A stretch of DNA of 64,000 bases from Rotaria sp. Silwood1 (lineage: Eukaryota; Rotifera; Eurotatoria; Philodinida; Philodinidae), in contig CAJNOP010000078.1 of NCBI GenBank assembly GCA_905250075.1, forward strand, positions 741,781-805,780, in the 5' to 3' direction. Positions within the stretch are counted from its first letter, which is position 1, and each line of letters begins with the position of its first letter. Shown in pieces: positions 1 through 13,061 of this stretch. A model generated the notes under the pieces. It had not been told where the DNA came from. It did not search any database and saw nothing but the letters and a program-made list of their open reading frames with translations. A program made the translations under genes and the position numbers.

Positions 1-910
1 CACAAATAGTTCATTTAACACCTAAATATTCTCTGTATGCCTTCGTTGTATTCATTAAGTCTTGTTCATTTGAAAGAGCATGGCAAACTGCAGTGTTTGA
101 CGGAATCTTTTTTGTTTTAATCCTTACTTTTTATGCCGAGAAAAAGGATGGCAGGTTCAATATCTCGAAAAACTTTCAAAAAATGATTTATCTATTTATA
201 GAAGTGCTTTTTTTCTATAGTTATCGGATAACTTATTTCGAAAAATGAGCTCTTTCTGGCACTGAAACTTTACATATTCTTTCAAACAAAAAGAATATCT
301 CTTGAATAACATAACGCCCATTCAACAATTCTGAGATGCACGATCAAAAAAATATAGACAGAGAAAAATCGACAAATATTTATTAGTTTTTTTCTGAAAA
401 ATTCATATTTTTCAATTAGAATTTGACGAAAACCATCGGCAATTTTTGGTATAAAATGACATGATAAATGAAAAGTAATATTGTTTGTAAAAGATCTGAT
501 CTCCAAGTCTATCCTTCCATACATTTGTCTCAATTTGAGTAACTCCGAGGAAAGAGGAACGTTAAAAACAGCTAGCCACTATTATTCAGACACGAGATGA
601 TATTGGTGAGAATTGGTCATACATGCATCTGCTGACAACAAATAAGTAAAAGACATTCTTTATCTTTTGAAAATATTGATTATTCATTCTAATTGTTAAT
701 ACATAATTCTGTTTGACAAAAAAAAATGAGAATTACCTTGAATTTGTTTCTCGATCAAATATCGATTCGTTCGTTCAATCATTCAATTGACTCGAAACGA
801 CAATAAATTAAACCTTTTTCAAACTGAATCTGAGATAGACGAATCTAGAATCATTATTTTTCTATTCAATGTCTGATTGTCAAGCTTTTATTGAAAATAA
901 TATAGTCACG
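1..910. other. No gene seen
   Basis: AT-rich sequence downstream of the minus-strand GPCR gene. Only short open frames with no family resemblance are present, and I see no RNA gene or ordered repeat. It probably holds the 3' flank and polyadenylation region of the GPCR gene. Confidence 0.5.
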
Positions 911-1909
911 TTACGTACATCGAAACTTTTGATAAATAAACTTTGCTACATATAGAAGCTCATTTCGAAAAACTGTTCCACCAAATAATGTATAAATGTA
1001 GAATGGCATTGCAGCAGCTATATAAGTAAGATTAGTACATAAATTGAACAATAAACCTTCAATAGCTATTTGTAATGCAGATTTTGATGATATAGCAGGT
1101 GTACATGTTGCGTAAAGTCTGTATATTACATATGGAGTACAAGATACGATGAGAAAAAGAACTTGTACACATAGCATTCTAAACAGACTTCGATTTGTTC
1201 TTTTCTTTTGTTGTTGTACATACAAGTTGATTGAAGTATTTGGATTTATTATTGAAGTATTTCTAATATTTACTCGTTTTCTTAATTGATGTATATTGTT
1301 AATTGTCAATAAACCAAATAACACCATAAGTAATGATGGAATAATAATAATGCCACATGTAAAAGATAGATCAGTGTATAGACGACATGCTGTCGAATAT
1401 CCAAAACATTTAGCTGGTGTACCAATTAAATTAGCTTCATAACAATAAACTAGTGGACAATTGAGTAATAATGAAAAAAATGTTACAACTATGATACTTC
1501 GCTGAGCATTTTTTAGTGTGCTTAGATTACGTCGGCGAGTATGAATACTTGCTGAAAGCCATCTATCGATAGCAGCGAATACAAGAAGCCAAACCACCAT
1601 AGTTCTTGAAACAAATAAAATAAAAATACGAACTTTACAAAGCCATCCAATTGTTTCAGATAAATCAATTGTCCAACCAGCTGTAAGTCGCGTTGTTAAA
1701 CCAGATATAATTGTAATGAGACTTGAAAATGATGAAAAAAGAAACAGAAGAGCACATGGATTTGAGCGAAGAGTTGGTCTTTGTAAAACTATTATATTCA
1801 ATAGATTTCCAATGATACCAGATATATAAATCAACAATGGTAAGTAACGATTAAGTTGAATAGTCGCGTTATTAACTGATGCGACGAGGTTTTCGTCGAA
1901 CGAAGACAT
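911..1909 (-). CDS. Rhodopsin-like (class A) G protein-coupled receptor, peptide-receptor type
   Basis: Single-exon 332-residue protein with seven hydrophobic segments, expected in the plasma membrane as a receptor for an unknown ligand, possibly a neuropeptide. TM1 carries the conserved GN (GIIGNLLNIIVL, residues 31-42). A Cys at residue 91 just before TM3 can pair with an extracellular-loop-2 Cys. The E/DRY motif at the end of TM3 is DRW (residues 115-117). TM6 has SCTPY in place of CWxP, and TM7 has the variant MPFYIY where NPxxY is usual. The 5' end has an N-glycosylation-type NNAT near residue 13. Length and motifs fit the short, often intronless FMRFamide-receptor-like GPCRs that are expanded in rotifers (family knowledge). 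The ligand cannot be assigned. The stop is in frame and no breaks are seen. Confidence 0.88.
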   Translation of the reverse strand: MSSFDENLVASVNNATIQLNRYLPLLIYISGIIGNLLNIIVLQRPTLRSNPCALLFLFSSFSSLITIISGLTTRLTAGWTIDLSETIGWLCKVRIFILFVSRTMVVWLLVFAAIDRWLSASIHTRRRNLSTLKNAQRSIIVVTFFSLLLNCPLVYCYEANLIGTPAKCFGYSTACRLYTDLSFTCGIIIIPSLLMVLFGLLTINNIHQLRKRVNIRNTSIINPNTSINLYVQQQKKRTNRSLFRMLCVQVLFLIVSCTPYVIYRLYATCTPAISSKSALQIAIEGLLFNLCTNLTYIAAAMPFYIYTLFGGTVFRNELLYVAKFIYQKFRCT

Positions 1910-4900
1910 TTTAAAATTAAATTTATGTGAAATATCAATATCTAGAATTTTTAATACTCATGAATATGACTTTTTAGTAGGAATAAATATCAATTTAAAA
2001 AAATTGAAAATTTCAATTTATACGATTGAAACTTTTGCAAACAAATAAAGCTCACCAATATTCTATAGGTTTTGAAAGTATATCTTCTAATGATATCAAT
2101 ATTGATCTATTTTTAAGACTTGAAACTAAATGACAATGTCATTATTCATCTATAAAAACATACATTACATTATCAATATACTTTTCGAGGACTACTGGAA
2201 AATAATTGAACAATTAATCATCTTGTTAATTAGAATATTAGTAATGATTATTGATGACGATAGGACTAATTCATAATATAGAGTCAATGCTTCTAAAGCG
2301 AATGTATTACACATAAATGTACTTTGTAAACCTAATATTTCAGCCATTTCACATCCTATAACTTCAACTTTTACATTATGAAAAATAGTGTAAAACTCAA
2401 GTATCTTCTAATATTTCACTCATTTGTCACTTAGCGAAACCAAAATTCTCATGAAATTCTGCAGACAAATGTCTTCAGAACTGTCACGATCAACACTTCC
2501 AAGAGGTTTAATTAAAACAGGTTTCTTTGATCAATCAATTTATAAGAGAAACTGCTGAAAATTTTAAGTTTATGTTTATAAGTCAGCTGAATATGTATGT
2601 ATGTGCAGCACAACGGGAAAAACAAGTTAACAATAGAATTTTTATTAACGGCATAAAGATTTCTGAAGTTTTATAATGCAGAGAAAAATCAATGAGAAAC
2701 TCCTTTATCAGAGCTGTAGTGGAAGCCAATAGGCAGCAAATAGTTGTTGATACAACTGGTGATAATAATAATTTTTACCATAAAAATAAAACATGTTTTT
2801 GTTATCAGTGTCTGAATAACTCGTACTTGTTTTGTTACGTCAAAATTGAGCAAGTACAGACTTTCTCGAGTACGAATGCCAACCATTCGAGTAAAGGTAA
2901 GGGTATAACTAGAGCGGAAGTCACACTTGAGCATTACAATTTCAAGTACGACTACGTCAAAAATATATACTCAACATCGTTGACAACATTATTTTCGAGT
3001 ATATATGAGTGCACTTTTACATAAAACCAAGGGTGGAAGAAATGAGTTATTTACTCTATCTTCAAGAGGCACTACCTGGATTTATGAGGATTTATTCATT
3101 GACAGTATACAATACATTTTAACTGCACGAAGAAAGAGCCATATTTCTGAACAGTTAATTCTCATCTCCACCTACCTTCACGAAATCGACTGAAAATTTT
3201 GAAAAAATGAATTTAGTAAGTAGCTGTGAAACAAAAATACAAATAACATATATATGAACTACAAATTTGACAGGATTTTATTCATGTAACACATTGTATA
3301 TCGATTCTTGACGTTCAACAGAAAAGCCTTATTTCATATTTTCAGTTACTACAATAAAATTTATTGAATAGTACATATATATACAATTAATCTGTAAAAG
3401 ACATTTAGTGTAGCTCATGTTTTTTGCGAATGTCTTCGTATTAATTTCATAATGTTCGATGATTTATGTTTTTCTAGATTATTCGAATATAAAACATCTG
3501 AAGCTAACAAAAATAAATGTCATTACGATGAAAATCCTTCTATTGAAAAATTCATTACCTCAAATCGATTCATTTTCGAAACAGAATGCCATGTGAAGAA
3601 TTATGAAAACAAAAAAAAAACATTCGAAGGTTCATTTTATTTTTCTTTAGTTGATGAACTCATTATAAATATAACAGTTATGTTTGTTTATAAAATATAG
3701 CAATAGTTGAGTTTTCTAATGATTTTCTCAATATAGCATCCAAATAATACCTTGTTCATTGAATTAGATATCAACTTCTATTATGGAATGGCAGTGACGT
3801 TCTCTCATGTTCAATTCGTATATTTAATCTTAAATCAACTCCTGCGTAGTCTAAGGGTGAAAAATAATTTTAGAAACTCTTATTATTCATTTGAAATATT
3901 ATTACATGAAATATATTTCCTAAGGTCATCCTTGAGTCTAGGCCCATATAACTGATGATTATCACTGGTCATCATTGTATTGTTAGATACCTATAACACA
4001 GACACACAAGTTTTCTAGACAATTATAAGTGGCATACTGTTTGTTTTAAATAAGTTTAGAGCGACATATTTTCTCGAATACTTTATTCAAATGAAAATAA
4101 TTTATTATTGTGTATAGATGCTCTCTAATGACAGAAAATATCTAATGCCCTTTTTACATTATACGACATCCACCTCAAAGAGTACTTTTATTCATGATTT
4201 GCAATATCACTTACAAAAACATTTATGCTAGATTGATTGACGAGTAATGTTCTCATTTGTATACTATACAAATATGGAATTCCCTTGCATAACACACAAA
4301 CCGTGATTGACAGAATCTCACATAAGAATAAATATAAAGCCTAGGTAATATTAAATTTAAGCAGAATTTCATTCAAATTAAACGAAAAACTAATATAAAA
4401 TTTTCATTTCACTAAAAAAGACATATCTTATACTTGGTTTTTTTTATCAAGTAAACAGATGATCTCTTTCCATTTACTCTTATGGTAATGTATGTAACAA
4501 TGGCTACTCCTACAGTTGACATCAGAAAATAATATTCCTCAATATTTTTATACACAAGCAAAAAAGGATTCATGTTTTGTGTATGAAATTTTCAGAAAAG
4601 ACAATATTTATCCCACAACAGAAATACATAAGCTTAATAATCTGATTATATAAAGAAATCTCAAACGTCAGATCTAGAAAAAATAATTTAGACAATAAGA
4701 ATCTAAGCAGATACATAAAAAATGTGATTCAATTCATCAATCGTGTGTCAAAATGCATAACGATTGTGCATACAGAAGAAATGAAGATCCTTATGCACTT
4801 ACATTCATACTCTTCGATGTTGTTTTCTTTCGAGATTATTCGACATTTTCAAAAATCTTTCGTTCTTTTCGTTTGAACATAATCCAACAAAGCTCTAAAA

Positions 4901-6636
4901 AGATAGTTTATTTGTACTTTTCAAATCTTATATGAACCACGTTAATTCGCTGACAAATAAACATCTAGACAAAATAATACACAAATAAACATATGCTTTA
5001 GAGATTGTTCCTTTGTAGAATATACTCAGCAACTCAAAAATTTCCTAAACTCAACTAAATTTCAATAGAACACAATGACGAATCGTACAATTTTACACAA
5101 ACAAATGAAATTTTATACAAGAAGACACTTCAAATGAATATCTGCTTATGGTCAATTTACTATCTTGCTTTTTTATTAATGATAAAACTTCTTTTCTCAA
5201 TAGAAATAATTTAATCCTATTAATGCTTAAAGTGAATCAAAACTTTAAGGTCATTTTTTATCAAATAAAGTACATTAAAAGTAAAAAATTAAGAATATTT
5301 CTCTACCTTTATCTTTTTGTTTCCATTTATTTTATAATATGATCATTTAAAAAATATATTAACTTTCTCTAAATCTCATGTCTGTCTGATACAGCATTTT
5401 CTTTGATTAAAATATTATTCTTTCTTTGAGAATATATAAAAATCTTAAAAGCTAGTATATCTACTCTAGTTTGTATTTGGTTATAAAAATCCTATAAAAA
5501 ATGTATTTCATAATGCTCATATAGATTTTCTTCAAACGGTACAAAGTCTCCATTTTATAACTTACTCAGTGGTTTTGTAAAGAGAGCTGATATTTTTTAA
5601 TTTTATGTTTAGTCCTTTAGAGGAAGCTATATATATATATAAATAAATATCACTCGAGGTTTCTTGTTTTTGTTCCTCGTTAATTATTTATTTGCAATGG
5701 TAGTTAAAGTTGGAAGTAATTAGATGAAGTTCGTGACTTTTTTTCTAATGTGCATCGTATGCAATCTTCAAAAAACGACCTGGATCTTTCACAGATGCTT
5801 AATGAAGTTGTTGCAGATACTTCTTATTGTTCTATAAAAAGCAAACTGATCCTATTGAAAGAAGAGAAATTTATATGAATGTATGAATATATATTTAATG
5901 TTATATCTTGCTTTCGATATGTAAAAAGCAGAACTAAAGTGTTCTTGAAGAACGAGAGGAATATTTTAAAATAGCATAATACTATCTATGTAGAAAAATG
6001 TTGACAAAAAGAATGTCTTTGTCTAATCCATTTCATGACGTATAAATAATCAATGTGTTTCTAATTGACCTAACGAAGAAAAATCGTGATCATCAAGCAA
6101 AATAAAAAGTTAATAATGAACATTATATTCCCATTGAAATTTTATCAAGAAAAAGTATTAACACATACCTGGTAACATAAAACAAGACTTTGAAATCTTA
6201 TTAAGAAAAAATTAGAACTGTATTGCGTGCCTATGTTCAAAAAACTGACTAATTCATTAAATTTTTATGATCGTTTGTACCAACTTTTATTAATAGGGTC
6301 TAGCTACAAGCTTTGTCATATATAATATTTATCCATCATATTTTATTTATAATAAAAGTTATTCTAATCAGTGAGGAAGGCTTTTTGACGTGTGTCCAAT
6401 TAATTACTGATAATGTTCTTTTTATAATTATCAACGATGACTCATACAATGCAAGCAGACAAGAATTTCTAAAAACGTGTTTACACGTTTTAACGATGGT
6501 TTCTATCTCAGTCTTTTTATATCCGATCGGAAATTATTTAATCCAGGAAACTTCATCATAAAAAGCCTGCGAAGATGCTTAAAAAAAGCAACTTTTGCAA
6601 CTAGAAAACGTTACAATATTTTGACATGTTTTGCAG
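1910..6636. other. Long AT-rich stretch with no recognisable gene
   Basis: About 4.7 kb upstream of the GPCR. Open frames up to 110 codons occur at 2692-3024 on both strands, but they lack family motifs and splice context. The sequence holds A/T runs and a short TA repeat near 5628-5642. The first 200-300 bases should contain the GPCR promoter, but no clear core element stands out. Confidence 0.4.
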
Positions 6637-7465
6637 ATAAGATAAGAATGATTAATTTATACATGATGTATGCTAAAAATATTGTGAGAAAACTTTTTGA
6701 ATGTTTTCCAAATGTAAAAGTTGCATTTTTTAAACGTCTTCACCTACCTTTGATAATGAAAGTACTTGGTTTTCTTGTTTTCTGAACCAACAAGAAAAAT
6801 ACTCAAAGGAGAACTTCGATTAGAGCGTATATACACGTTTTCTGAAAATCTCGTAAGCTTAGGTAAATAAAAAAAAGTAAAAAGAAAGTTTTACCACTAT
6901 GGATAACTAACAACATGTACTATTGCTACTTTACTTTTAAATAATAATTGTTTGTAATGCTATTATTGAACTAGAATGAACTTTGATGTGTGATAAAAAG
7001 GCGGGATCGTGTCACTTTATTACACTTTTCTAATAAAATTAAATAAAGAGAACTATAAAATATATTATCGAACAGTAACTGTACTCTAGTATGGACTTAT
7101 TTACAGAATATATTGGACAAATTAAAATTCTGAGTGATTTTCTTTTCCATTAAATAAAATCAACATATATCTGAAAATTTGTATTTCTTTGTTATGTTTT
7201 CTTCCCTTTATCCTTCATGAAACCTTACAACAAAACACAGATTTGAAATTTTTTGCGACTAAATAAATTTGTTTGTTGGTAAATAAAATAGAAAACAAGA
7301 ATTTAAGGTATATTTTGAATTTGTTCAGACCACTGAAATACTGATTTCTGTAGCTGTCGAAACAAAATATTAAACTCAAACGTAGTTTCATGACTTTTTC
7401 TCATAAGAATATTTTTATATCTGCAAGCAAAAGTTTAAAACACATTTATTGTTCAATTATTTTTG

Positions 7466-7740
7466 TGGAACTCACGTATATCTTCGAAAATGAGTGTAAG
7501 TTTTAAGTTCAAGGTGTTCCGGCTTCCCACCCCTTACAGACACATAGCAACGGAAGAGAACATTACAGACATGCCCCCATTACGAACAGGCTACCATTAT
7601 AGACCTCAGCAACCGCGCACAGAAGACTTCAGATGCTGTACAATATTTCAATGTTTTCATAATTATTTGAAAACAACTATTTTTCAGTTGACAAATGATG
7701 CATTATGATAACAAGTTTGAACGATATACATGAGTTCCAC
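7466..7740. mobile_element. MITE-like element with short terminal inverted repeats
   Basis: The left end GTGGAACTCACGTATAT (from 7467) and right end ATATACATGAGTTCCAC (to about 7740) are inverted complements with one mismatch and bound about 275 bp. The same left terminus plus the adjoining AGTGTAAGTTTTAAGTTC stretch occurs in reverse orientation at 14020-14085, so this is a dispersed family and not a chance palindrome. No transposase is present. In the second duplication copy the right terminus is kept (near 16650), but the left one is lost by a deletion of about 150 bp. Confidence 0.6.
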
Positions 7741-8335
7741 ATTTCACCTCCAAAGGAGATGCGCTGAGAAGCTTTTTTATTGATACGCAATTTTTCAAAA
7801 TTCGTCCAGATAACATTTTGATAAAAACTATTTCGTTTAAATTGCTAATATTAATAAATGATTGTTACCAACATTGATTGAATATCAGCCATCAGCCCAG
7901 GTCAAACAGGATGAATCGTTTCTGCTCCAAACTAGAGAACTTTGACCAGCAAACTCCTGCTTTCATATTTCTACTATTTCCCCAAGTTTACCAGGCAGAA
8001 ACAGCATTTTTCAGGCGGAAGTACACTAGAAATTCACGAATCTTGGTACTATAATCACGAACCTAAAAGTTTTTATTTTCACTTTCAAGTTGTAAGTATT
8101 AATGAGCAGAGCACTACACGCTAAACAATGCCGAACTGGCAAATCGCTTTAGAATCAAGACTATACATTATGTACATCTGAATGAGCTCTGAAAACCCTG
8201 AAAAGACTTTGTGGTCTTAGCTGCAGTATCGCAGCAGCAATAAAATAAAAGCACTAACTCGTTTCAGGTTATTCATGGCTGATTTGAGTCTACATAATTC
8301 GCAGTCCTGACTCAATATCGATTGTTTTTCCATTT

Positions 8336-8412
8336 GAAGGTGTGGATGTGGATGTGGATATGGATTTTAATGAACTATTCATCTACACCGCATCCACCCA
8401 CACTCACTCACA
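8336..8412. repeat. Telomere-hexamer hairpin module A1
   Basis: TGTGGA-type hexamers run into a short core (AATGAACTATTCATCTAC), then into CCACCCACACTCACTC on the other arm. The arms are inverted complements. The left edge is TTTGAAGGTGTGG. Confidence 0.7.
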
Positions 8413-8482
8413 GCATTTGATTTCAGATGATTTCCACTCGAACACCTAATGCCTTCTGAAAAATGTAATTGAGTTGATTTTC

Positions 8483-8644
8483 TCGAAGATATGGGTGCAG
8501 GTGCGGTGTATGGGCGTAGATGAATAGATCATTAAAATCCATACCCGCACCCACACCCACACCCACACCCATACCGCACACCCACACCCACATCCCACAC
8601 CCACCCACACTCCAAACCCACGCCCACACCCACACCCTCAAGAC
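8483..8644. repeat. Telomere-hexamer hairpin module A2
   Basis: The left edge is TCTCGAAGATATGGGTGC, followed by the core GTAGATGAATAGATCATT (reverse complement of the A1 core) and a long CCCACA-rich arm of about 100 bp ending ACACCCTCAAGA. With A1 it forms an inverted pair separated by about 70 bp. Confidence 0.7.
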
Positions 8645-9049
8645 TTCACACTCATATGCTGACTTACTGATTTTGGCATATGTATACTTACTTGGATTTC
8701 TGTTTGGAATGTAGAAAATTGCAAATCGCCAAATAGTTCTGTTCGCAAGATATTGAAAAAAACATTCTCAAACATTTTAATTTGTTGTTGATAATAACTG
8801 ATCATATTTCTCTTTCTCGTGCGCGCGCATAGACGTGAAAATAGGTAATAGAATACAAAACAAAATCTTATCATTTCATTGAGTTACTCTATTGCTATTG
8901 TCTACGTCTTATCATCAATTTTCAATTTTTTAAATAACTTCCTCTCTCTCTACTTGCATGTTGCTGGTTTAAAATATATATAAGCTACCTTAAAACACAC
9001 ATAGATCACATTTTGTTTCATTCATCCATTACTTTCGACTCCATATACA
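8645..9049. other. Upstream region of the metalloproteinase
   Basis: About 400 bp of AT-rich DNA with no ORF of interest. It includes a short CT run (about 8940-8952) and the TATA-like site listed separately. Confidence 0.5.
8975..8984 (+). promoter_or_regulatory. Putative TATA box of the metalloproteinase gene
   Basis: TATATATAAG lies about 66 bp upstream of the ATG at 9050, consistent with a short 5' UTR. Assigned by position and composition only. Confidence 0.4.
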
Positions 9050-11809
9050 ATGATGAAATTATTCACCATTTTCATCTTTTGTACTATTCTACTCACTTTT
9101 ATTATTGCCAATCCATTGGACGAAACGTTTTTGAGACACAAGACAGTTAAAAACACAGTGCTTCGGTCAAAAGCTCAATCCAAATCCAAAGGTATTGCAA
9201 TCAAATCGAATGCGGATGCTGTCAAATTCCTCACTCAATTCGGATATAATCGATGCACAAAACCTGCCGGTTCCGATTCTGAAATACATGACGGCCCAGC
9301 ATGTCAATCCAGCTTTGAATCGATGCTAGAAGAGTTCCAAACTACTTTTCATCTACCTGTGACCGGACAACTCGATGCCGCTACACTCAAACTAATGAAT
9401 ACGCCGCGATGTAGTTTGCCTGATTTTCCATCTTCGTTGATCGATAGAAGAAAGCTCTGGTAGTGTATCTGTTTTTTATCTCTGTAGTTTTAATCGATAG
9501 TAGTAGTTGTGCCTCTTGGAATAACGCTTTGAAAATCGTTACTCGTTTTCCTTCAAACAGTTAGCATTCAGTAAGATAACTTCTAATGCAGATTGATAAG
9601 TATTTTATTCCATGTTGTCCGTTCTTTCTTCTCATTGTGATACAGTGAACTTCAACCATGGACATAAATTAAATTTTTATAACTATTTCCTCAGAGCAAC
9701 CTTCTATGCTAGATAAACACAATGCAGCATTCCTTTTTTATCGAGTTGGACGAAGGTGCACTGATATCATACGAAATTCCCGTGTGTTGCAACTTTTAAA
9801 CTAATCAAAACCCCGCTCTATATAGTCACTGAGCTATTATTATTATTGTATCGCACGTTTGACACTGCTGCCAGACTCATCTTGTTAAAAAATACTGTAG
9901 ATTTGTAAGTTTTTCGCTGTTATAAGCTTACATGAGTTCAATCTATTTCGTACACACTTGACACGATGTATATCAGAAAAAACTTGAAAACAAACAAAGA
10001 ACACGAAAAGAGCGAGAAGAGAAAACAAGAAATAGATCTGACAACCTAGATGATGATATCGATCTATGTATATAGTAAGCATGTTGAATAAATCCAAGTA
10101 GAAAATAAGAAGTAGAAGGAGAAATCCAATATCAAGAATAAGATGAATACTAGGAAAATTCCAACATAGCAATTATGAATTTTCCAACATAGCGATAGGA
10201 AAAATTCCTATATTTACAAATACCACGTGGATAGCCATTTAAAAAGATATTGTTGCTTTGAATGACAAAGCTTAGTGGAATGGCAAGCCTTATACTCTTT
10301 TTTGGTCTTCCAGGGCCACGAATCGCACACTCACTTGGAAATTGGATCATGATCATTTTTTCTATGATCTAACAAAAACTAATCGACAAATTCAACAGGG
10401 TTTTGATGACTGGGCCAAGTACACAAAATTAACATTTCGTCAAGCGGCTAAACACGAAAAGGCTGATTTTAATTTGGCTTTTAAATATGGCTATCACTCA
10501 GATGTATTTCCATTTGATGGACGCAACGGAACTCTGGCACACGCTTTTTTTCCATGGCACTACAATCGCGGACAGATTCATTTTGATTCCAGTGAAAAGT
10601 GGTCAGACAAGTAACTAAACATCCAAAGAGGTTCTATCGAGCTATTTCTGAAATATATAGATATAATGGCATAGGTCACAATTTGCGTTTAGTTGCTGCG
10701 CATGAAGTTGGACATAGTCTTGGCCTTGAACATTACACTGCCGATGAAAAATCAATTATGTATCCATTTTACCATTTAATTCTTCCAGATAATATGTTGC
10801 CTAAACAGGTTAGTGAAATATGTATTTTCTCTGTTTCTTCTGCATCTCAGACGCTTTAAACGTAAATCAAATTCGTATATTTTGTATCAGAAATAGTACT
10901 GAAGAAGTCAAGCCATTTCTGGAGTCGAGTTAAGTCAAGTTATTTTAGCATTTTCCCCTGTTAGGGTCTGGGTGGGGTGTGGATGTAGGTATGGGTATGG
11001 GTGTGTGGGTGTACATGTGGGTGTAAATGGAAGAGAGGATTCATAACCACGCCCACACCCACCCTCACTCAGCAAACAGAATAGCGTGACTTTGTTACAA
11101 CGAAATGAAATCTATACAAATCAGCTAATAATTTGTCATTAGATACACCCTCCATTAGGAGCCATAAATGGGTGAAGATTTTCATCTTTTACACCTGCAT
11201 CCCGTTCTCTGACAGGCTTATCTATCATCTCTTAACCTCATTCACCCTCAGCTTAAACACACAACAGATTTTCGGAGCAGAACTTATGAAATTCTAGACT
11301 AAAAGACGACGAAGTCATTCCACCCATAAATAAAGCCTTGCTGTGTGTCATGCTAACGAGTTCAATATTCTGTTTGACTGTCACGGTGTGCATGATAGAC
11401 CGTTTGGATGATTATCTTTTCTATGCATATCCCTCAAAATGCCTGTCTGAACTTGTTTTGAAAATTTACAAAAATATGTGTTGTAAAAAGTAGGTAGAAA
11501 GGCCAGAGAACTGTAGAAACTTCAGTTTAGTATAACCTGACTGTACTTACCATTTACATGCCATTGTAACATACGATTCGTTTAATGTTTTCTGTCAATG
11601 TAAAATAGGTAAGAAGGCAAAAGAAAATTATGAAATAGTAAGAATCTATAGAAAAGATCATTATGATAATATTTTCATGATGGCTTCCTAGGATCAAGAG
11701 AATATTCAAGCACTGTACGGCAAAAAGCCAGCCAAAGCTACGACTTTCTCATCAATTACAAGTGTTCAGACAACAACTGCTACGGTAAAAACAACAAAAA
11801 CTCCAAAAG
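9050..11809 (+). CDS. Matrix metalloproteinase (matrixin, M10A), secreted zymogen
   Basis: Exons by splice phase: 9050-9459, 10314-10610, 10661-10808, 11692-11809 (324 codons plus one base). It begins with a signal peptide (MMKLFTIFIFCTILLTF, residues 1-17) and a prodomain of the peptidoglycan-binding-like fold, ending in the cysteine switch PRCSLPD (Cys121), which keeps the zinc enzyme latent. The catalytic domain includes GTLAHAFFP and the zinc motif HEVGHSLGLEH (His250, Glu251, His254, His260), with the Met-turn at SIMYP (Met269). The last exon gives the family-typical IQALYG followed by a Thr/Lys-rich linker. The 50-nt intron 10611-10660 is bdelloid-like. No hemopexin domain follows. The exon ends in phase 1, so the protein must continue: the best-looking partner is the exon at 14605 with a MORN-like motif. 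A possible alternative is an exon after the AG near 12254 that gives a short Cys-containing tail. Function is inferred as extracellular proteolysis. Confidence 0.9.
9460..10313 (+). other. Intron 1 of the metalloproteinase
   Basis: Donor GTAGTG at 9460 and acceptor CTTCCAG at 10313 join codon TG|G (Trp137). The minus-strand open frames inside have no family motifs. No mobile element is evident. Confidence 0.7.
10809..11691 (+). other. Intron 3 of the metalloproteinase
   Basis: Phase-0 intron from GTTAGT to CCTAG. It contains hairpin module B1 and otherwise no recognisable gene. Confidence 0.6.
10967..11072. repeat. Telomere-hexamer hairpin module B1
   Basis: TGTGGG-type hexamers (GGGTATGGGTGTGTGGGTG) run to the core GTAAATGGAAGAGAGGATTC and then CCACGCCCACACCCACCC. 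The core is nearly identical to that of module B2 at 15671-15803. The module sits inside an intron. Confidence 0.7.
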
Positions 11810-13061
11810 GTGAGTGGATAATGAGGATCAGGAGTGTTCAAAGCCATAAAACATTATCTGTTTTAATTAAGATCAGCTCAGTTGCTTTTCGAATACCCAA
11901 AGAACACAAATAACTAATAAACTGTACATCACATTATAGGAAAGAATTGATGTATACAGTTTTTGTGTCGATTAGCGTCAGCGACCTTGAAAACTTTGAT
12001 TTGAGGCCATTTCTCAACAACTTTCTTATCGATTTTTGCAGCAAGCAATATTATATAATGAAGATTTTCACTCAGAATTCTCTTGTTTTATTCGAAACGT
12101 TTGCCGCACTGCAAATTCATATTTAAATGTTTCCACAAGTGCGAATGCATTGCCTTTCATTTCGTTTTCCATAATACAAATGCTGAGATATTATGAAACG
12201 CATATTGAAGAAAACGTAAAGCCGTATAAATTTCAAATCCCTTTATATTTCCAGCATGTTCAGGTTACGATTGTAGCCCGCTTCGCCAGCAAACTATTTA
12301 ATAAGATAACCTTTTTTCCTGCGCGACTGTAAAACAAATCGAGATCCCAGGTAATTCATATTGATTAATTGAAGTTGCAGATGGAGATTCTCAGTCATCT
12401 TCGAAAAACGTACCACATATAACAGCCGAGTATTAAGTAACCTGAGGACACTTTCCCGCTATTGTTCAATAATTCGTCCTCTAGATCTATTTCAGTGAAT
12501 CATATGCTATATGAATCGCATTCTCTAAACTATTTTTCTATTAATAGTCTAGCTCGCTGATGAAATACAAAATGATGAATCACTTTCCAATGATTACCAC
12601 AGAAGCAAGTTTGTTCACATCTTATTTCCATCTCACACTGAACATCTAACTGACCATTTTGAAGATGATTCCCCAAAGTATCCATCTTCTCTGGCTTAAT
12701 TATATATTCGTTTGGATGCGCAAACTGTTAGTCATTATGATATGGTGGCCACTCCAGTTGTCATCCATTATAAGCTATTCCAAATGACCCAAACATTGTT
12801 TTTTTGTGGAAAAGTCGGAGACAATATGATAGAGTAGAACACTTTTAATAACTATTAGAAGATCCCTTTTTTATGCCTTCTCGATCTTCGTTTCTATTTC
12901 GATTCACTTGACTCAAGTGAGAGAGAGAGAGCATTACGACAAGAGAAGAGAAAGCGTCAAATAATGTGAATCGAATCAACACATATCGATAATAACTGAC
13001 ATGTGTCAAGGCATCTAGCATGTGTCTGTAACAATAACAATAGATGAAAACCTTGTAGTCA

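Larger units (their letters stand above)
6637..8644. repeat. Segmental duplication, copy 1
   Basis: Sequence from about 6637 to 8644 recurs in the same orientation at about 15839-17476. Similarity over most of it is roughly 85-92% with several indels (copy 1 is longer), but 7494-7872 is identical, without indels, to 16414-16792. Both copies end in paired hairpin modules of telomere-type hexamers. No intact gene is apparent. An open frame inside the identical patch (7463-7708) is shared by both copies but resembles no family I know. Confidence 0.85.

Noticed and set aside
2692-3024. 110-codon frame overlapping an 81-codon antisense frame
   Set aside because: No motif, no splice signals and similar openness on both strands, consistent with chance.
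8423-8714. Trp/Val/Gly-rich and Pro/Thr/His-rich frames near 8.5 kb
   Set aside because: Translations of TGTGGG/CCCACA hexamers, not genes; the same holds for frames at 15542-15868 and 17329-17671.
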